From Sphingomonas mucosissima (GTDB taxonomy: Bacteria; Pseudomonadota; Alphaproteobacteria; Sphingomonadales; Sphingomonadaceae), in contig NZ_NBBJ01000005.1 of the NCBI RefSeq assembly GCF_002197665.1, positions 186,001-250,000 of the forward strand: a stretch of DNA of 64,000 nt, in the 5' to 3' direction. Shown here in pieces: positions 35,252-44,400 of the stretch. The notes below the pieces were generated by a model. The model saw only the letters and a program-made list of their open reading frames with translations. It was not told the DNA's origin and did no database searches. Numbering within the stretch: position 1 is the stretch's first letter; every line of letters starts with the position of its first letter. The translations under genes and the position numbers were made by a program.

Positions 35252-38200
35252 ATGCCGCATTCCGGGTTCGTACCGCTTCGTATCTTCTCATCCTACACGA
35301 TGCTCGACGGGGCGATCGATCCGAAGGCGATTGCCAAACATGCAGCAAAGCTGGGTTTTCCCGCAGCAGCCCTGACTGATCGCAACGGCCTTTATGCCGC
35401 CATGGCGTTCTCGGACGCCGCCTTTGCCGAGGGTGTGCAGCCGATCATCGGCACCATGTTGGGTGTTGCCCGGCCGGACATGCCCGATGGCGTGGCGCCC
35501 ATCGTCGACTGGCTGGCGCTCTATGCGCAGGATGAGCGCGGCTATGACAATCTATGCGCGCTGGCGAGCGCCGCGCACCTCGATCGACCGATCGACCTTG
35601 CACCGCACGTCCTTTTCGAGACATTGGTCGGGCGTACCGACGGGCTGATCGCGCTGACCGCGGGCGGGGAGGGAGCGCTGGCGCGCCTGTTTGCCGAGGA
35701 CCAGCCAGCGCGCGCGAGCACTTATGCGGACCGGCTTGCCGCGTTGTTTCCGGACCGGGTCTATGTGGAGCTGGCGCGACGGGGGGACGAGGTCGAGGAG
35801 CGGGCGGAACAGGCCTTGCTTGATCTTGCCTATGACCGCGGGCTGCCGATCGTCGCCACCAATCCCTGCTGCTTTGCCGAGCAGGCGTTTGCAAAGGCGC
35901 ACGATGCCATGCTGTGCATCGCCAACTCCACCTATGTCGAGAGCGAGGATCGGCCGCGGAGTTCGCCCGATGCGTGGATGAAGCCGGCAGCGGCGATGCG
36001 AACCCTGTTCGAAGATTTGCCCGAAGCGATCGCCAACACGCTGGTGGTGGCGCAGCGCTGCGCCGTGGCGGCGCCCAAGCGCAAGCCGATCCTGCCCAGC
36101 CTTGCCGGTGATCGCGAGGGGGAAGCCGCGATGCTGCGCGAGCGATCGCATGAGGGGTTGACCGCGCGCCTGAAGCGGATCGAGGCGCTGGCAACCGAGC
36201 CGCTGCCGGAAGGCTGGCAGGAGGAATATCGCAAGCGGCTCGATTTCGAGCTCGATGTGATCATCCAGATGGGCTTCCCCGGCTACTTCCTGATCGTGGC
36301 TGACTTCATCCAATGGGCGAAGTCACATGACATTCCGGTGGGGCCGGGGCGTGGCTCGGGTGCGGGCTCGGCCGTCGCCTGGGCGCTGACGATCACCGAT
36401 CTCGATCCGCTTCAGCTCGGTTTGCTGTTCGAGCGCTTCCTCAACCCGGAACGCGTGTCGATGCCTGACTTCGACATCGACTTCTGCGAAACGCGGCGCG
36501 GCGAAGTGATCCGCTACGTGCAGGAGAAGTACGGCCGCGATCAGGTCGCGCAGATCATCACTTTCGGTAAGCTGAAGGCGCGCGCGGTGCTGAAGGATAC
36601 CGGCCGTGTGCTGCAGATGAGCTATGGCCAGATCGATCGGCTGGCCAAGCTGGTGCCGAACCATCCGACTGACCCATGGACGCTGAAGCGCGCGATCGAC
36701 GGCGTGGCGGAGCTTCACCGCGAATACGCCAACGACAATCAAGTCCGGCATTTGCTGGATCTCGCGATGCAGCTGGAAGGCTTGCCGCGGCACTCCTCGA
36801 CCCATGCTGCCGGCGTGGTGATCGGCGATCGGCCGCTGGCGCAACTTGTGCCGCTGTATCGCGATCCGCGGTCAGACATGCCGGTCACGCAGTTCGACAT
36901 GAAATATGTCGAAGGTGCGGGGCTGGTGAAGTTCGACTTTCTGGGTCTGAAGACGCTATCGGTTCTGAAGCGGGGTCTGCAACTGCTGGAAAAGCGTGGC
37001 ATTCACGTCGATCTCGATGCGCTGACCTGGGACGACGAGGCGGTCTATGCCTTGCTTCAGAAGGGCGACACGGTTGGCGTGTTCCAGCTGGAATCGGAAG
37101 GCATGCGCCGTACGCTTTCCGCCGTCCGTCCGACCAATTTCGGCGACATCATCGCGCTCGTCTCGCTCTACCGGCCAGGCCCGATGGACAATATCCCGTC
37201 CTTCGGTCGTCGTAAGCAGGGCACGGAGGCGATCGAATATCCGCATCCCTTGCTGGAGCCGATCCTGGCGGAAACCTACGGCATTTTCGTCTATCAGGAA
37301 CAAGTGATGCAGGCGGCGCAGGTGCTGGCGGGCTATTCGCTCGGCGGCGCGGATCTGCTCCGCCGCGCGATGGGCAAAAAGGTTCAGGCCGAAATGGACG
37401 CGCAGCGCGCGACGTTTGTGAGCGGCTGCGCCGAACATCACCAGATCCCTGCCGACCGCGCCAATGCGCTGTTCGATTTGATCGACAAGTTCGCAGGCTA
37501 CGGCTTCAACAAGAGCCACGCAGCCGCCTATGCGCTGCTCGCGTATCAAACGGCGTGGATGAAGGCGCACTACCCGCACGAGTTCTTCGCTGCGTCGATG
37601 GCGTATGACATCCACCAGACCGACAAACTGGCGATCTTCTGCGACGACATGCGGCGGCTGGGCGTCCGGTGCCTGCCGCCGGACATCAATCACAGCCTCG
37701 CGGACTTCAATGTAGAGGTGGACGAGGAGGGGCCCGCCGTCCGCTACGCGCTCGCCGCGCTGAAGTCGGTGGGCGAAGGCGCCATGGAAAAGTTGGTCGC
37801 GGAGCGTGACGCGAGCGGGCCGTTCGCGCGCCTTGACGACTTCGCTGCCCGGGTCGATCCGCGGCTGATCAACAAGCGCCAGCTCGAAACATTGGCCAGC
37901 GGCGGCGCATTTGACGCGATCGAAGCGAACCGTGCCGGCGTGTTTGCGGTGGCCGAAACTATACTGGCGGTGGCCGCGCGAACCCACGAACAGCGCATCA
38001 GCGGCCAGGGCGGGCTGTTCGGCGACGCGGAACCGGCCGGGGATGCGATCAAGCTGCCGGCGGCGAGCCGCTGGACGATGGCAGAGCGCATGGAGCAGGA
38101 GAAGGAAGCGTTTGGCTTTTACTTTTCGTCGCACCCGGTCGATCGCCACGCGCATCTGGCGAAGGCGCATGGCGCGCGGCTCTACACCGCGCTGGGCGAA

Positions 38201-38746
38201 CTCGCGATTCCTGATGATGGGACACGCTCGGGCGCGACCATGGCGGTGCTGGTCGAAGAGGCACGCTGGCGTACCTCGGCACGCGGCAAGCGGTATCTGA
38301 TGGCAACGCTGAGCGACCAGAGCGGCCAGTTCATGGCGACGTGCTTCGACGATGCGGTCGCCGCTGACCTGGAAGAGGCGGCGAGGGCCGGCGGATGCGG
38401 GCTTGCCACGGTGGAGCTCGATCGCCGACCGGGCGAGGAGACACCGCGCGTCACGGTGAAACGCATCCAGCCCTTTGAGACGCTGGCCTCGCTGGCGCGC
38501 TTCGTGATCGAGATAGTGGTGGTCGAAGAGAGTGCCTTGACCGCCTTGGCCGGCCTGCTGGAGCACCAGCGCGGCGCGCGCGGCGAGGTGATCGTCCGCG
38601 CCGCACTGGCGGATGGCGAGGCGAAGCTGCTGCTGGGGCGCGATTTCCTGCTCGACCTGGAACTGGTGCAGCGGATCGAAGACATCACGGGCGTTCAGGA
38701 AGTCACGCTGCGGCAGTCGGAGGCCCGGCTGGCGCTCGTTGGGTGA
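35252..38746 (+). CDS. dnaE: DNA polymerase III alpha subunit
   Basis: 1164-residue replicative C-family polymerase. The N-terminal PHP domain is degenerate: family HSDYS at the first metal site is FSSYT here, so it should not act as a nuclease. The palm has GPGRGSGAGSAVAWAL and the catalytic PDFDIDFCETRR around residues 404-415, then NKSHAAAYALLAYQTAWMKAHYP in the fingers region. The C-terminal OB-fold region is near residues 990-1060. The ATG at 35252 is preceded by CAGGGG. It appears to be transcribed alone. Confidence 0.97.
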   Translation: MPHSGFVPLRIFSSYTMLDGAIDPKAIAKHAAKLGFPAAALTDRNGLYAAMAFSDAAFAEGVQPIIGTMLGVARPDMPDGVAPIVDWLALYAQDERGYDNLCALASAAHLDRPIDLAPHVLFETLVGRTDGLIALTAGGEGALARLFAEDQPARASTYADRLAALFPDRVYVELARRGDEVEERAEQALLDLAYDRGLPIVATNPCCFAEQAFAKAHDAMLCIANSTYVESEDRPRSSPDAWMKPAAAMRTLFEDLPEAIANTLVVAQRCAVAAPKRKPILPSLAGDREGEAAMLRERSHEGLTARLKRIEALATEPLPEGWQEEYRKRLDFELDVIIQMGFPGYFLIVADFIQWAKSHDIPVGPGRGSGAGSAVAWALTITDLDPLQLGLLFERFLNPERVSMPDFDIDFCETRRGEVIRYVQEKYGRDQVAQIITFGKLKARAVLKDTGRVLQMSYGQIDRLAKLVPNHPTDPWTLKRAIDGVAELHREYANDNQVRHLLDLAMQLEGLPRHSSTHAAGVVIGDRPLAQLVPLYRDPRSDMPVTQFDMKYVEGAGLVKFDFLGLKTLSVLKRGLQLLEKRGIHVDLDALTWDDEAVYALLQKGDTVGVFQLESEGMRRTLSAVRPTNFGDIIALVSLYRPGPMDNIPSFGRRKQGTEAIEYPHPLLEPILAETYGIFVYQEQVMQAAQVLAGYSLGGADLLRRAMGKKVQAEMDAQRATFVSGCAEHHQIPADRANALFDLIDKFAGYGFNKSHAAAYALLAYQTAWMKAHYPHEFFAASMAYDIHQTDKLAIFCDDMRRLGVRCLPPDINHSLADFNVEVDEEGPAVRYALAALKSVGEGAMEKLVAERDASGPFARLDDFAARVDPRLINKRQLETLASGGAFDAIEANRAGVFAVAETILAVAARTHEQRISGQGGLFGDAEPAGDAIKLPAASRWTMAERMEQEKEAFGFYFSSHPVDRHAHLAKAHGARLYTALGELAIPDDGTRSGATMAVLVEEARWRTSARGKRYLMATLSDQSGQFMATCFDDAVAADLEEAARAGGCGLATVELDRRPGEETPRVTVKRIQPFETLASLARFVIEIVVVEESALTALAGLLEHQRGARGEVIVRAALADGEAKLLLGRDFLLDLELVQRIEDITGVQEVTLRQSEARLALVG

Positions 38747-38851
38747 GCGGGTTGGCGACCGGGGTTATCAGGTAGAGCGCGGCTGAGGAGCTGGCTGCAG
38801 CGCATGTTCACGTCGTTACGCTCAGGTCGAGTCAAGCTGCAGCGCGCGAAC

Positions 38852-39967
38852 TCAGAACAACTCGCCCTGCGGCCCCGCAGGTGGGCGGAACAAGTCGGTG
38901 CGAAGCTGCATCCGCTCGCCGATCCGATCGATCCCGTGGCGCCGGCGCGCGATGGAGAAACGGGTCCGCAGCAGATCGGCCCACACCCCTTGGCCGCGCA
39001 TGCGCGTGAAGAAGCCGGCGTCATTGTCCTTTCCGCCGCGCAGCGAGTGAATCGCTGCCATCACCTTACCCGCACGATCGGGGAAGTGGGTGTCTAGCCA
39101 TGCGCGAAAGAGCGGCGCCACTTCCCAAGGCAAGCGCACCGGTATGAACGAGACGCCGAGTGCGCCTGCAGCGGCGGCGCGCGCGACGATGGTTTCTACC
39201 TCGTGATCGGTGATCGCCGGGATCACCGGCGCCATGTTCACATAAGTGGGCACCCCCGCCTCGCTGAGCTGGCGTACGGCCTCCAGCCGGCGCTCGGGGT
39301 GGGGCGCGCGTGGTTCGATGGTCATCGCGATCTTCGGGTCGAGCGACGTGATGGAGATCGCCACGCCGGCGAGGTTCTTCTTCGCCATGGACGCCAGCAG
39401 ATCGAGATCACGTAGCACACGGTTCGACTTGGTCGTGATGACCAACGGGTGATCGCACGCGGCCAGCACCTCGATGATGTCGCGCGTGATGCGCCATGTG
39501 GATTCGATCGGCTGATAAGGATCCGTGTTCGTGCCCATGGCGATCGGCGCACAGCGGTAACTAGGCTTGGCGAGTTCGGTGCGCAGGAGCGCTGCGGCGT
39601 CGGGCTTTACAAATAGCTTGGTTTCGAAATCGAGACCCGGCGACAGATCGTGATAGGCGTGGCTGGGGCGGGCGAAGCAGTAAATGCAGCCGTGCTCGCA
39701 GCCGACGATCGGATTGATGCTGCGATCGAACGGGACGTCCGGGCTCTTGTTGTACGAAATGATCGTCTTGGGACGAAGCGCTTGCACGCTTGTCCGTTCC
39801 GGTGCCGGCTCGCCGTCGATCATCGCTCGCTCGTCCAGCCAATCGCCGTCCAGCTCTCGCTTGGGCAGATTGAACCGACTGCTTTCGGCGTTGTTGGTAG
39901 CGCCGCGTTGAGGTCTTGCTCGCGCTGGTCGTGGAGTCGAGCTCATGCAGTGATTCTGCATGAACAT
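38852..39967 (-). CDS. PA0069-family radical SAM protein
   Basis: 371-residue radical SAM enzyme resembling spore photoproduct lyase and the PA0069 family. The [4Fe-4S] motif CEHGCIYCFA (Cys-x3-Cys-x2-Cys) lies near residue 89, after SINPIVG. MGTNTDPYQPIE and the C-terminal segment GVWADLLRTRF follow. The reaction is unknown in this family. Start choice is weak: three in-frame ATGs (39967, 39961, 39946) lack a clear ribosome binding site; the longest is given. Confidence 0.88.
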   Translation of the reverse strand: MFMQNHCMSSTPRPARARPQRGATNNAESSRFNLPKRELDGDWLDERAMIDGEPAPERTSVQALRPKTIISYNKSPDVPFDRSINPIVGCEHGCIYCFARPSHAYHDLSPGLDFETKLFVKPDAAALLRTELAKPSYRCAPIAMGTNTDPYQPIESTWRITRDIIEVLAACDHPLVITTKSNRVLRDLDLLASMAKKNLAGVAISITSLDPKIAMTIEPRAPHPERRLEAVRQLSEAGVPTYVNMAPVIPAITDHEVETIVARAAAAGALGVSFIPVRLPWEVAPLFRAWLDTHFPDRAGKVMAAIHSLRGGKDNDAGFFTRMRGQGVWADLLRTRFSIARRRHGIDRIGERMQLRTDLFRPPAGPQGELF

Positions 39968-40068
39968 AATAGGAACATCAAGCGCGGTTTAGGTCTGTCC
40001 TTCGCAGGGATGAGCGAACGCTTCTCGGTGCGCGGACAGTGCAGACCCCGCTTGCAAGCGCAGCCTTG

Positions 40069-40275
40069 CTATCGCCAGCGGCCAGTCTCCATCCAACGCA
40101 GAAGCGGCTTCAGCGGCGCGATCCAGACGATCCCCGTTACCAGGTAGAAGACCATCTGCGCTGCCCAATGCCAACTATTCACCGTGGCGGAGAAGCTGAC
40201 GATCAACGCGCACCACAGCGTGATCAGCATCAGAATGGCGATCATGCCGGCTGGTTTGCGCCACGACGGGTTCAT
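40069..40275 (-). CDS. DUF2842 family small membrane protein
   Basis: 68 residues (MNPSWRKPAGM...) with two transmembrane helices (IAILMLITLWCALIVSF and MVFYLVTGIVWIAPLKPLL), the pattern of DUF2842, a short alphaproteobacterial membrane family without a known role. Its ATG overlaps the fthC stop (ATGA), so it is translationally coupled to fthC in the zapA-6S-fthC locus. Confidence 0.85.
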   Translation of the reverse strand: MNPSWRKPAGMIAILMLITLWCALIVSFSATVNSWHWAAQMVFYLVTGIVWIAPLKPLLRWMETGRWR

Positions 40276-40835
40276 GAAACGATCCACTCGCGTTCGGTGA
40301 TGATGGCGTGGAGCGGCATGTCCCACGGGTCGGTCGGCACGCGATCAACCTCCTGCACCGAAAAGGCAACCCCGATGCGGCGCGCCGCGGGATAGCGCTC
40401 GAATGCGCGATCATAATGGCCGCCGCCTTGGCCGAGCCGCCCGAGCCTTCGATCAAAGGCCACGAGAGGAGCAAGGATCATGTCCGGTGCGAGTTCCTCT
40501 TCGTGATCGGGCGGTTGCAAGAGACCGAATGGGCCGCGCACGAGTGGTGCGTCCCGGTGCCAGGCGAGGAAGCGCAACGGCGTGGGTTGGTCGACAACAT
40601 GGGGCAAAACCATGCTGCAGCCGGCCTCCAGCGCTGCGTCCACAAGGCCGCTCGGGTCTGCTTCAGCCCCGACAGGCACATAACTGGCCACGACCATGCG
40701 GGGCGAGAGGAGCATGCGAAAGGAAGAGGGCGGCGAAATCGCTGGGCGCGGTTCCGCCAGTGCGCGCCTCGCCGCGCGGGCGGCGGCGCGCATGACGCGC
40801 TTGTCAAAGGCCGGGGAGGGTGACGGGACCGCCAT
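40272..40835 (-). CDS. 5-formyltetrahydrofolate cyclo-ligase
   Basis: 187-residue enzyme (FthC/YgfA) that converts 5-formyl-THF to 5,10-methenyl-THF using ATP. It has VASYVPVGAEADP, the substrate/ATP region LVAFDRRLGRLGQGGGHYDRAF, and VGVAFSVQEVDRVPTDPWDMPL, all conserved. The ATG at 40835 is chosen; longer and shorter in-frame starts exist and none has a strong ribosome binding site. In many proteobacteria it lies just downstream of 6S RNA, as here, and can be expressed from the same transcript. Confidence 0.93.
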   Translation of the reverse strand: MAVPSPSPAFDKRVMRAAARAARRALAEPRPAISPPSSFRMLLSPRMVVASYVPVGAEADPSGLVDAALEAGCSMVLPHVVDQPTPLRFLAWHRDAPLVRGPFGLLQPPDHEEELAPDMILAPLVAFDRRLGRLGQGGGHYDRAFERYPAARRIGVAFSVQEVDRVPTDPWDMPLHAIITEREWIVS

Positions 40836-40849
40836 GGCCGTTTGCCGGG

Positions 40850-40986
40850 ATATCCACTGACGCACAGTACGTCAGGTGGGGACCATGTACGTCGGGCCAG
40901 GGCCCGGGCAGGGACAGCCCCCTTTGGATGATGAATAGCCTCAGGGATAATAAGGGCTCGTACCGGGCAGTACCCGTCAGGGCCAA
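40850..40986 (-). ncRNA. ssrS: 6S RNA
   Basis: Regulatory RNA that binds the housekeeping RNA polymerase. It lies between zapA and fthC on the minus strand, the conserved 6S position in proteobacteria. The sequence is a long, self-complementary rod of about 140 bases: CCCTGACGGGTACTGCCCG at the 5' side, a central unpaired region (CTATTCATCATCC), and a 3' hairpin with CTGACG/CGTCAG at 40854-40879. Exact ends are estimated from the flanking genes and the pairing. Confidence 0.8.
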
Positions 40987-40987
40987 T

Positions 40988-41350
40988 CTAGGCGTTCCCG
41001 AGCGCATGCTCAAGGGCCTGTTGCTCGGGCGCCTGTTGCTCAAGGACCTGTGCCAGGGCCTCGAGACGATCGGCGACCCAATCGAGCGCGACTGACTCCA
41101 TGGCGCTTGGATCCACCACCTCCTGAGTGGGAGCGGCAGCGGCCTTTTCCTGCGCATCGCGCAGTTCGTCCGCCAGCATCAGCGCGGTGAGCAGCAGCGC
41201 TTGCGGCACGCCCCCATCACCTGCCGCACGCAGGGCCACTGGCCATCGCTCCGACAGCATCGCGCCGAGGCGACGAACCTCGTCTTCACCACCGTCGCGC
41301 GTGTTCACGACCCATGGCGTGCCGCCGACATCAAGCGTTACGCGCGCCAT
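40988..41350 (-). CDS. zapA: Cell division protein ZapA
   Basis: 120-residue small protein that binds and bundles FtsZ filaments. MARVTLDVGGTPWVVNTRDGGEDEVRRLG matches the ZapA N-terminus (family form: VEIRGKRYTI... with two helices). The C-terminal two-thirds is an Ala/Glu-rich coiled coil, with a Gln-rich tail (APEQQALEHAL) that is less typical. It starts overlapping the stop of the 58-residue upstream gene and ends directly before 6S RNA. Confidence 0.9.
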   Translation of the reverse strand: MARVTLDVGGTPWVVNTRDGGEDEVRRLGAMLSERWPVALRAAGDGGVPQALLLTALMLADELRDAQEKAAAAPTQEVVDPSAMESVALDWVADRLEALAQVLEQQAPEQQALEHALGNA

Positions 41351-41526
41351 CAGTTGCTTTCCTTGCCGGCAAGTTCGTCGATCTGGGCAATCACCTGCGC
41401 CACTTCCCGGCGCAACGCGTCGTGTCGCTGGCGCAGCAGGCCGTGACCCTCGGCGCGGCGGTTGATTGCTTCCTCGATGCGCCTGATCGCGGCGTCGATC
41501 CGCGTCACAGCGTCACTTTCTGTCAT
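41350..41526 (-). CDS. 58-residue coiled-coil protein upstream of zapA
   Basis: A small helical protein, MTESDAVTRIDAAIRRIEEA then INRRAEGHGLLRQRHDALRR, with heptad-like charge spacing over its whole length, suggesting a short coiled coil. Its TGA overlaps the zapA ATG (ATGA at 41350-41347), strong evidence that it is translated. Alphaproteobacteria often have such a short DUF4164-like or unnamed gene before zapA; a role in FtsZ-ring assembly is inference from position. Confidence 0.75.
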   Translation of the reverse strand: MTESDAVTRIDAAIRRIEEAINRRAEGHGLLRQRHDALRREVAQVIAQIDELAGKESN

Positions 41527-41663
41527 GAAAGCGGATTAGGATTGCCGCGCCACATCGGCAAGCCCCACTGCGACACTTGGCATAGCCGGTGCGGTTGACG
41601 CGCAGCGCATCCGTCGCGCAAAGGCGCGCGAGATATTCGGGATTCAGGGGAGAATCGGTCGAG

Positions 41664-42665
41664 ATGACGAAGGTTGCGATCAACGGGTTCGGGCGCATCG
41701 GCCGCCTGGTGGCACGCGCCATGCTGGAGCGCGGCGGCGATCTGGAACTGGTGACGATCAACGATCTCGCCGATGCCAAGTCGAACGCCTGGCTGTTCAG
41801 CCGCGACAGCGTGCACGGCAAGTATCCGGGTACGGTGGTTGCTGAGGGCAATGATCTCGTCATCGACGGCAAGCACATCCGCGTGACCGCCGAGCGCGAT
41901 CCGGCGAACCTGCCCCACAAGGAACTCGGCGTCGATCTGGTGCTGGAATGCACCGGCTTCTTCACCGATCGCGCGAGCGCACAGAAGCATATCGATGCAG
42001 GCGCGAAGAAGGTGCTGATCTCGGCTCCGGCAAAGGGCGTTGATCTGACCGTCGTGTACGGCGTCAACCACGACAAGCTGGAGGCGGGCCACACGATCGT
42101 TTCGAACGCATCGTGCACCACCAACTGCCTGGCGCCGGTCGCCAAGGTGCTGAACGATGCGATCGGCATCGAGCGCGGCCTGATGACGACGATCCACGCT
42201 TATACCAACGACCAGAAGATCCTCGACCAGATCCATCCGGACCTGCGTCGTGCGCGCGCCGCCGCGATGAACATCATTCCGACGACCACGGGCGCAGCGC
42301 GCGCGGTGGGCGAGGTGCTGCCCGAGCTCAAGGGCAAGCTCGATGGCTCGGCAGTGCGCGTGCCGGTGCCCGATGGCAGCCTCGTCGACCTTACCTTCAC
42401 GCCGAAGCGCGACACGAGCGTCGAGGAAGTCAATTCGCTGCTCAAGGCAGCGGCTGAGGGCCCGATGGAGGGCGTGCTGTTCTATTCGGACGAGCCGCTT
42501 GTTTCGATCGACATTGTCCACACGCCGTATTCGTCGACCGTCGACAGCCTGGAAACGGCAGTGATCGACGGCAAGCTCGTCCGCGTCGTCAGCTGGTATG
42601 ACAATGAATGGGGCTTCTCGAACCGCATGGTCGACACCGCAACGCTGATGGCGAAGCTGGGGTGA
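41664..42665 (+). CDS. gap: Glyceraldehyde-3-phosphate dehydrogenase, type I
   Basis: 333-residue NAD-dependent enzyme of glycolysis/gluconeogenesis. It has the dinucleotide motif INGFGRIGR at residues 6-14, the active site SNASCTTNC with Cys 151, and the C-terminal [13 protein letters not shown]. The ATG at 41664 follows GGGGAGA; a longer frame begins at 41589 but is not conserved. It heads gap-MOSC-pgk, and its stop overlaps the next gene's GTG. Confidence 0.97.
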   Translation: MTKVAINGFGRIGRLVARAMLERGGDLELVTINDLADAKSNAWLFSRDSVHGKYPGTVVAEGNDLVIDGKHIRVTAERDPANLPHKELGVDLVLECTGFFTDRASAQKHIDAGAKKVLISAPAKGVDLTVVYGVNHDKLEAGHTIVSNASCTTNCLAPVAKVLNDAIGIERGLMTTIHAYTNDQKILDQIHPDLRRARAAAMNIIPTTTGAARAVGEVLPELKGKLDGSAVRVPVPDGSLVDLTFTPKRDTSVEEVNSLLKAAAEGPMEGVLFYSDEPLVSIDIVHTPYSSTVDSLETAVIDGKLVRVVSWYDNEWGFSNRMVDTATLMAKLG

Positions 42666-43198
42666 CCCAAATCGGCCGCCTTCTGGGGATCGCGCGTCAT
42701 GCGCGGCCCCGGGCACCGATGGAGGTGATCGAGGCGGCCGAGATCACGCTCGAAGGCGGCGTCACCGGCGATTATCGCGGCGGGCTGAAGCGCAAGCCGT
42801 ACAAGCGCCAAGTGACGCTGATCGAGCAGCGCAACTGGGCGGCGGCGACGGCCGAGATCGGCCAAGCCATCCCGTGGCAGGAGCGCCGGGCCAACCTGCT
42901 GGTCGACGGACTGGATCTGCCGCAGGTTCCGGGTGCGCGCATCCGCATTGGCCGCGACGTGGTGCTCGAAGTGACCGTCGAGAATGACCCGTGCAGCCGC
43001 ATGGAGGCGATTGCGACGGGGCTTGAGGCGGCGCTGACGCCCGACTGGCGGGCGGGCGCGTGCACCAAGGTGATACAGGGCGGCGCGATTGCCGTCGGTG
43101 ATGAGATCAGGATTGAGGAAGCATGGCCAAGTCATTCCGAACGCTCGACGACATTGGTGACGTCCACGGAAAGCGGGTCCTCGTCCGCGAGGACCTGA
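42662..43198 (+). CDS. MOSC-domain protein wedged between gap and pgk
   Basis: 178-residue protein with the MOSC (molybdenum cofactor sulfurase C-terminal) fold: [47 protein letters not shown] and the conserved Cys in [13 protein letters not shown] proteins handle sulfur-bearing molybdopterin or related ligands; activity unknown here. The GTG start overlaps the gap stop (GTGA). The last ~25 residues, Ser/Thr-rich, are encoded in a different frame over the first 76 bases of pgk. Confidence 0.9.
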   Translation: MTQIGRLLGIARHARPRAPMEVIEAAEITLEGGVTGDYRGGLKRKPYKRQVTLIEQRNWAAATAEIGQAIPWQERRANLLVDGLDLPQVPGARIRIGRDVVLEVTVENDPCSRMEAIATGLEAALTPDWRAGACTKVIQGGAIAVGDEIRIEEAWPSHSERSTTLVTSTESGSSSART

Positions 43199-44313
43199 AC
43201 GTCCCGTTCTCGGACGGCGCCGTGACGGACGACACGCGGCTCCGCGCAACCGTTCCGACGATCACGGAGCTGTCGGACAAGGGCGCGATCGTGCTTGTCC
43301 TGGCGCACTTCGGCCGTCCCAAGGGCGTTCCCAGCCCCGACTTGTCGCTCGCGCAGATTACCAAGCCGTACGAAGCGGTGCTCGGCCGCCCGGTGCGGTA
43401 CATCGACTGGGAAGGCGATACCGCAAACGTGGCGATGCTTCAGCCCGGCGACATTGCGGTACTGGAGAACACGCGCTTCTTCGGCGGCGAGGAAAAGAAC
43501 GATCCGGCAGTCGTCGAGCGCTTTGCCGCGCTGGGCGACTTGTATGTCAACGATGCCTTCTCCGCCGCGCACCGCGCACACGCCTCGACCGAGGGGCTGG
43601 CGCGCAGGCTGCCCGCATTCGCCGGCCGTGCCATGGAAGCGGAGCTGGTGGCGCTGCAAAAGGCACTGGGTGAGCCGGAGCATCCGGTTGCAGCCGTTGT
43701 CGGCGGCGCAAAGGTTTCCACCAAGCTGGACGTGCTGAAGCACCTTGTCACCAAGGTCGATCACCTGATCATCGGCGGCGGGATGGCGAACACCTTCCTG
43801 GCGGCGCGCGGCGTGAACGTGGGCAAGAGCCTGTGCGAGCATGACCTGACCGGCACCGCCGACGAAATTCTCGACGCGGCAGACCGGGCGAATTGCACCG
43901 TGCACCTGCCCTATGACGTGGTGGTCGCAAAGGAGTTCAAGGCCAACCCGCCGACGCGCACCGTGAACGTCCACGAGGTCGCGGCGGACGAGATGATTCT
44001 CGATGTCGGCCCTGCTGCAGTGGAGTCGCTGGGCGACGTCCTCAAGAATTGCCGGACGCTGGTGTGGAACGGTCCACTCGGCGCGTTCGAGACATCGCCG
44101 TTCGACAAGGCGACCGTGGCGCTGGCGAAGACCGCAGCGGCGCTGACCATCGGGGGAACGTTGGTGTCGGTGGCCGGCGGCGGTGACACCGTGGCGGCGC
44201 TGAACCATGCCGGCGTGGCGGACGACTTTACTTTTGTGTCTACCGCCGGCGGCGCGTTCCTGGAGTGGATGGAAGGCCGGGAGCTGCCCGGGGTCTCGGC
44301 GCTGCTTCAATAA
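43123..44313 (+). CDS. pgk: Phosphoglycerate kinase
   Basis: 396-residue glycolytic kinase transferring phosphate between 1,3-bisphosphoglycerate and ADP. It has the N-terminal [16 protein letters not shown] near residue 62, and the nucleotide-binding [10 protein letters not shown] and GGGDTVAA motifs. The ATG at 43123 is inside the MOSC gene, 76 bases before that gene's stop. Together with gap it forms a two-enzyme glycolytic operon ending at the strong hairpin at 44363. Confidence 0.97.
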   Translation: MAKSFRTLDDIGDVHGKRVLVREDLNVPFSDGAVTDDTRLRATVPTITELSDKGAIVLVLAHFGRPKGVPSPDLSLAQITKPYEAVLGRPVRYIDWEGDTANVAMLQPGDIAVLENTRFFGGEEKNDPAVVERFAALGDLYVNDAFSAAHRAHASTEGLARRLPAFAGRAMEAELVALQKALGEPEHPVAAVVGGAKVSTKLDVLKHLVTKVDHLIIGGGMANTFLAARGVNVGKSLCEHDLTGTADEILDAADRANCTVHLPYDVVVAKEFKANPPTRTVNVHEVAADEMILDVGPAAVESLGDVLKNCRTLVWNGPLGAFETSPFDKATVALAKTAAALTIGGTLVSVAGGGDTVAALNHAGVADDFTFVSTAGGAFLEWMEGRELPGVSALLQ

Positions 44314-44362
44314 CCAAGAAAGGGCGCGCGAGCGGCAAGCGCCGCGAGCGACGACAACAAGC

Positions 44363-44393
44363 ACGGCTCCCGCCTAGCCTAGGCGGGAGCCGT
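44363..44393. terminator. Bidirectional terminator between pgk and GMC oxidoreductase
   Basis: ACGGCTCCCGCCTAG and CTAGGCGGGAGCCGT are perfect reverse complements (15 bp) around a single base, so the folded loop would be about five bases. It lies between two convergent stops; TCTTCGTGT follows on the plus strand. Confidence 0.75.
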
Positions 44394-44400
44394 CTTCGTG

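Noticed and set aside
36956..38566. A 536-codon minus-strand open frame opposite dnaE
   Set aside because: Antisense to conserved DNA polymerase sequence; composition and lack of a ribosome binding site mark it as a shadow frame.
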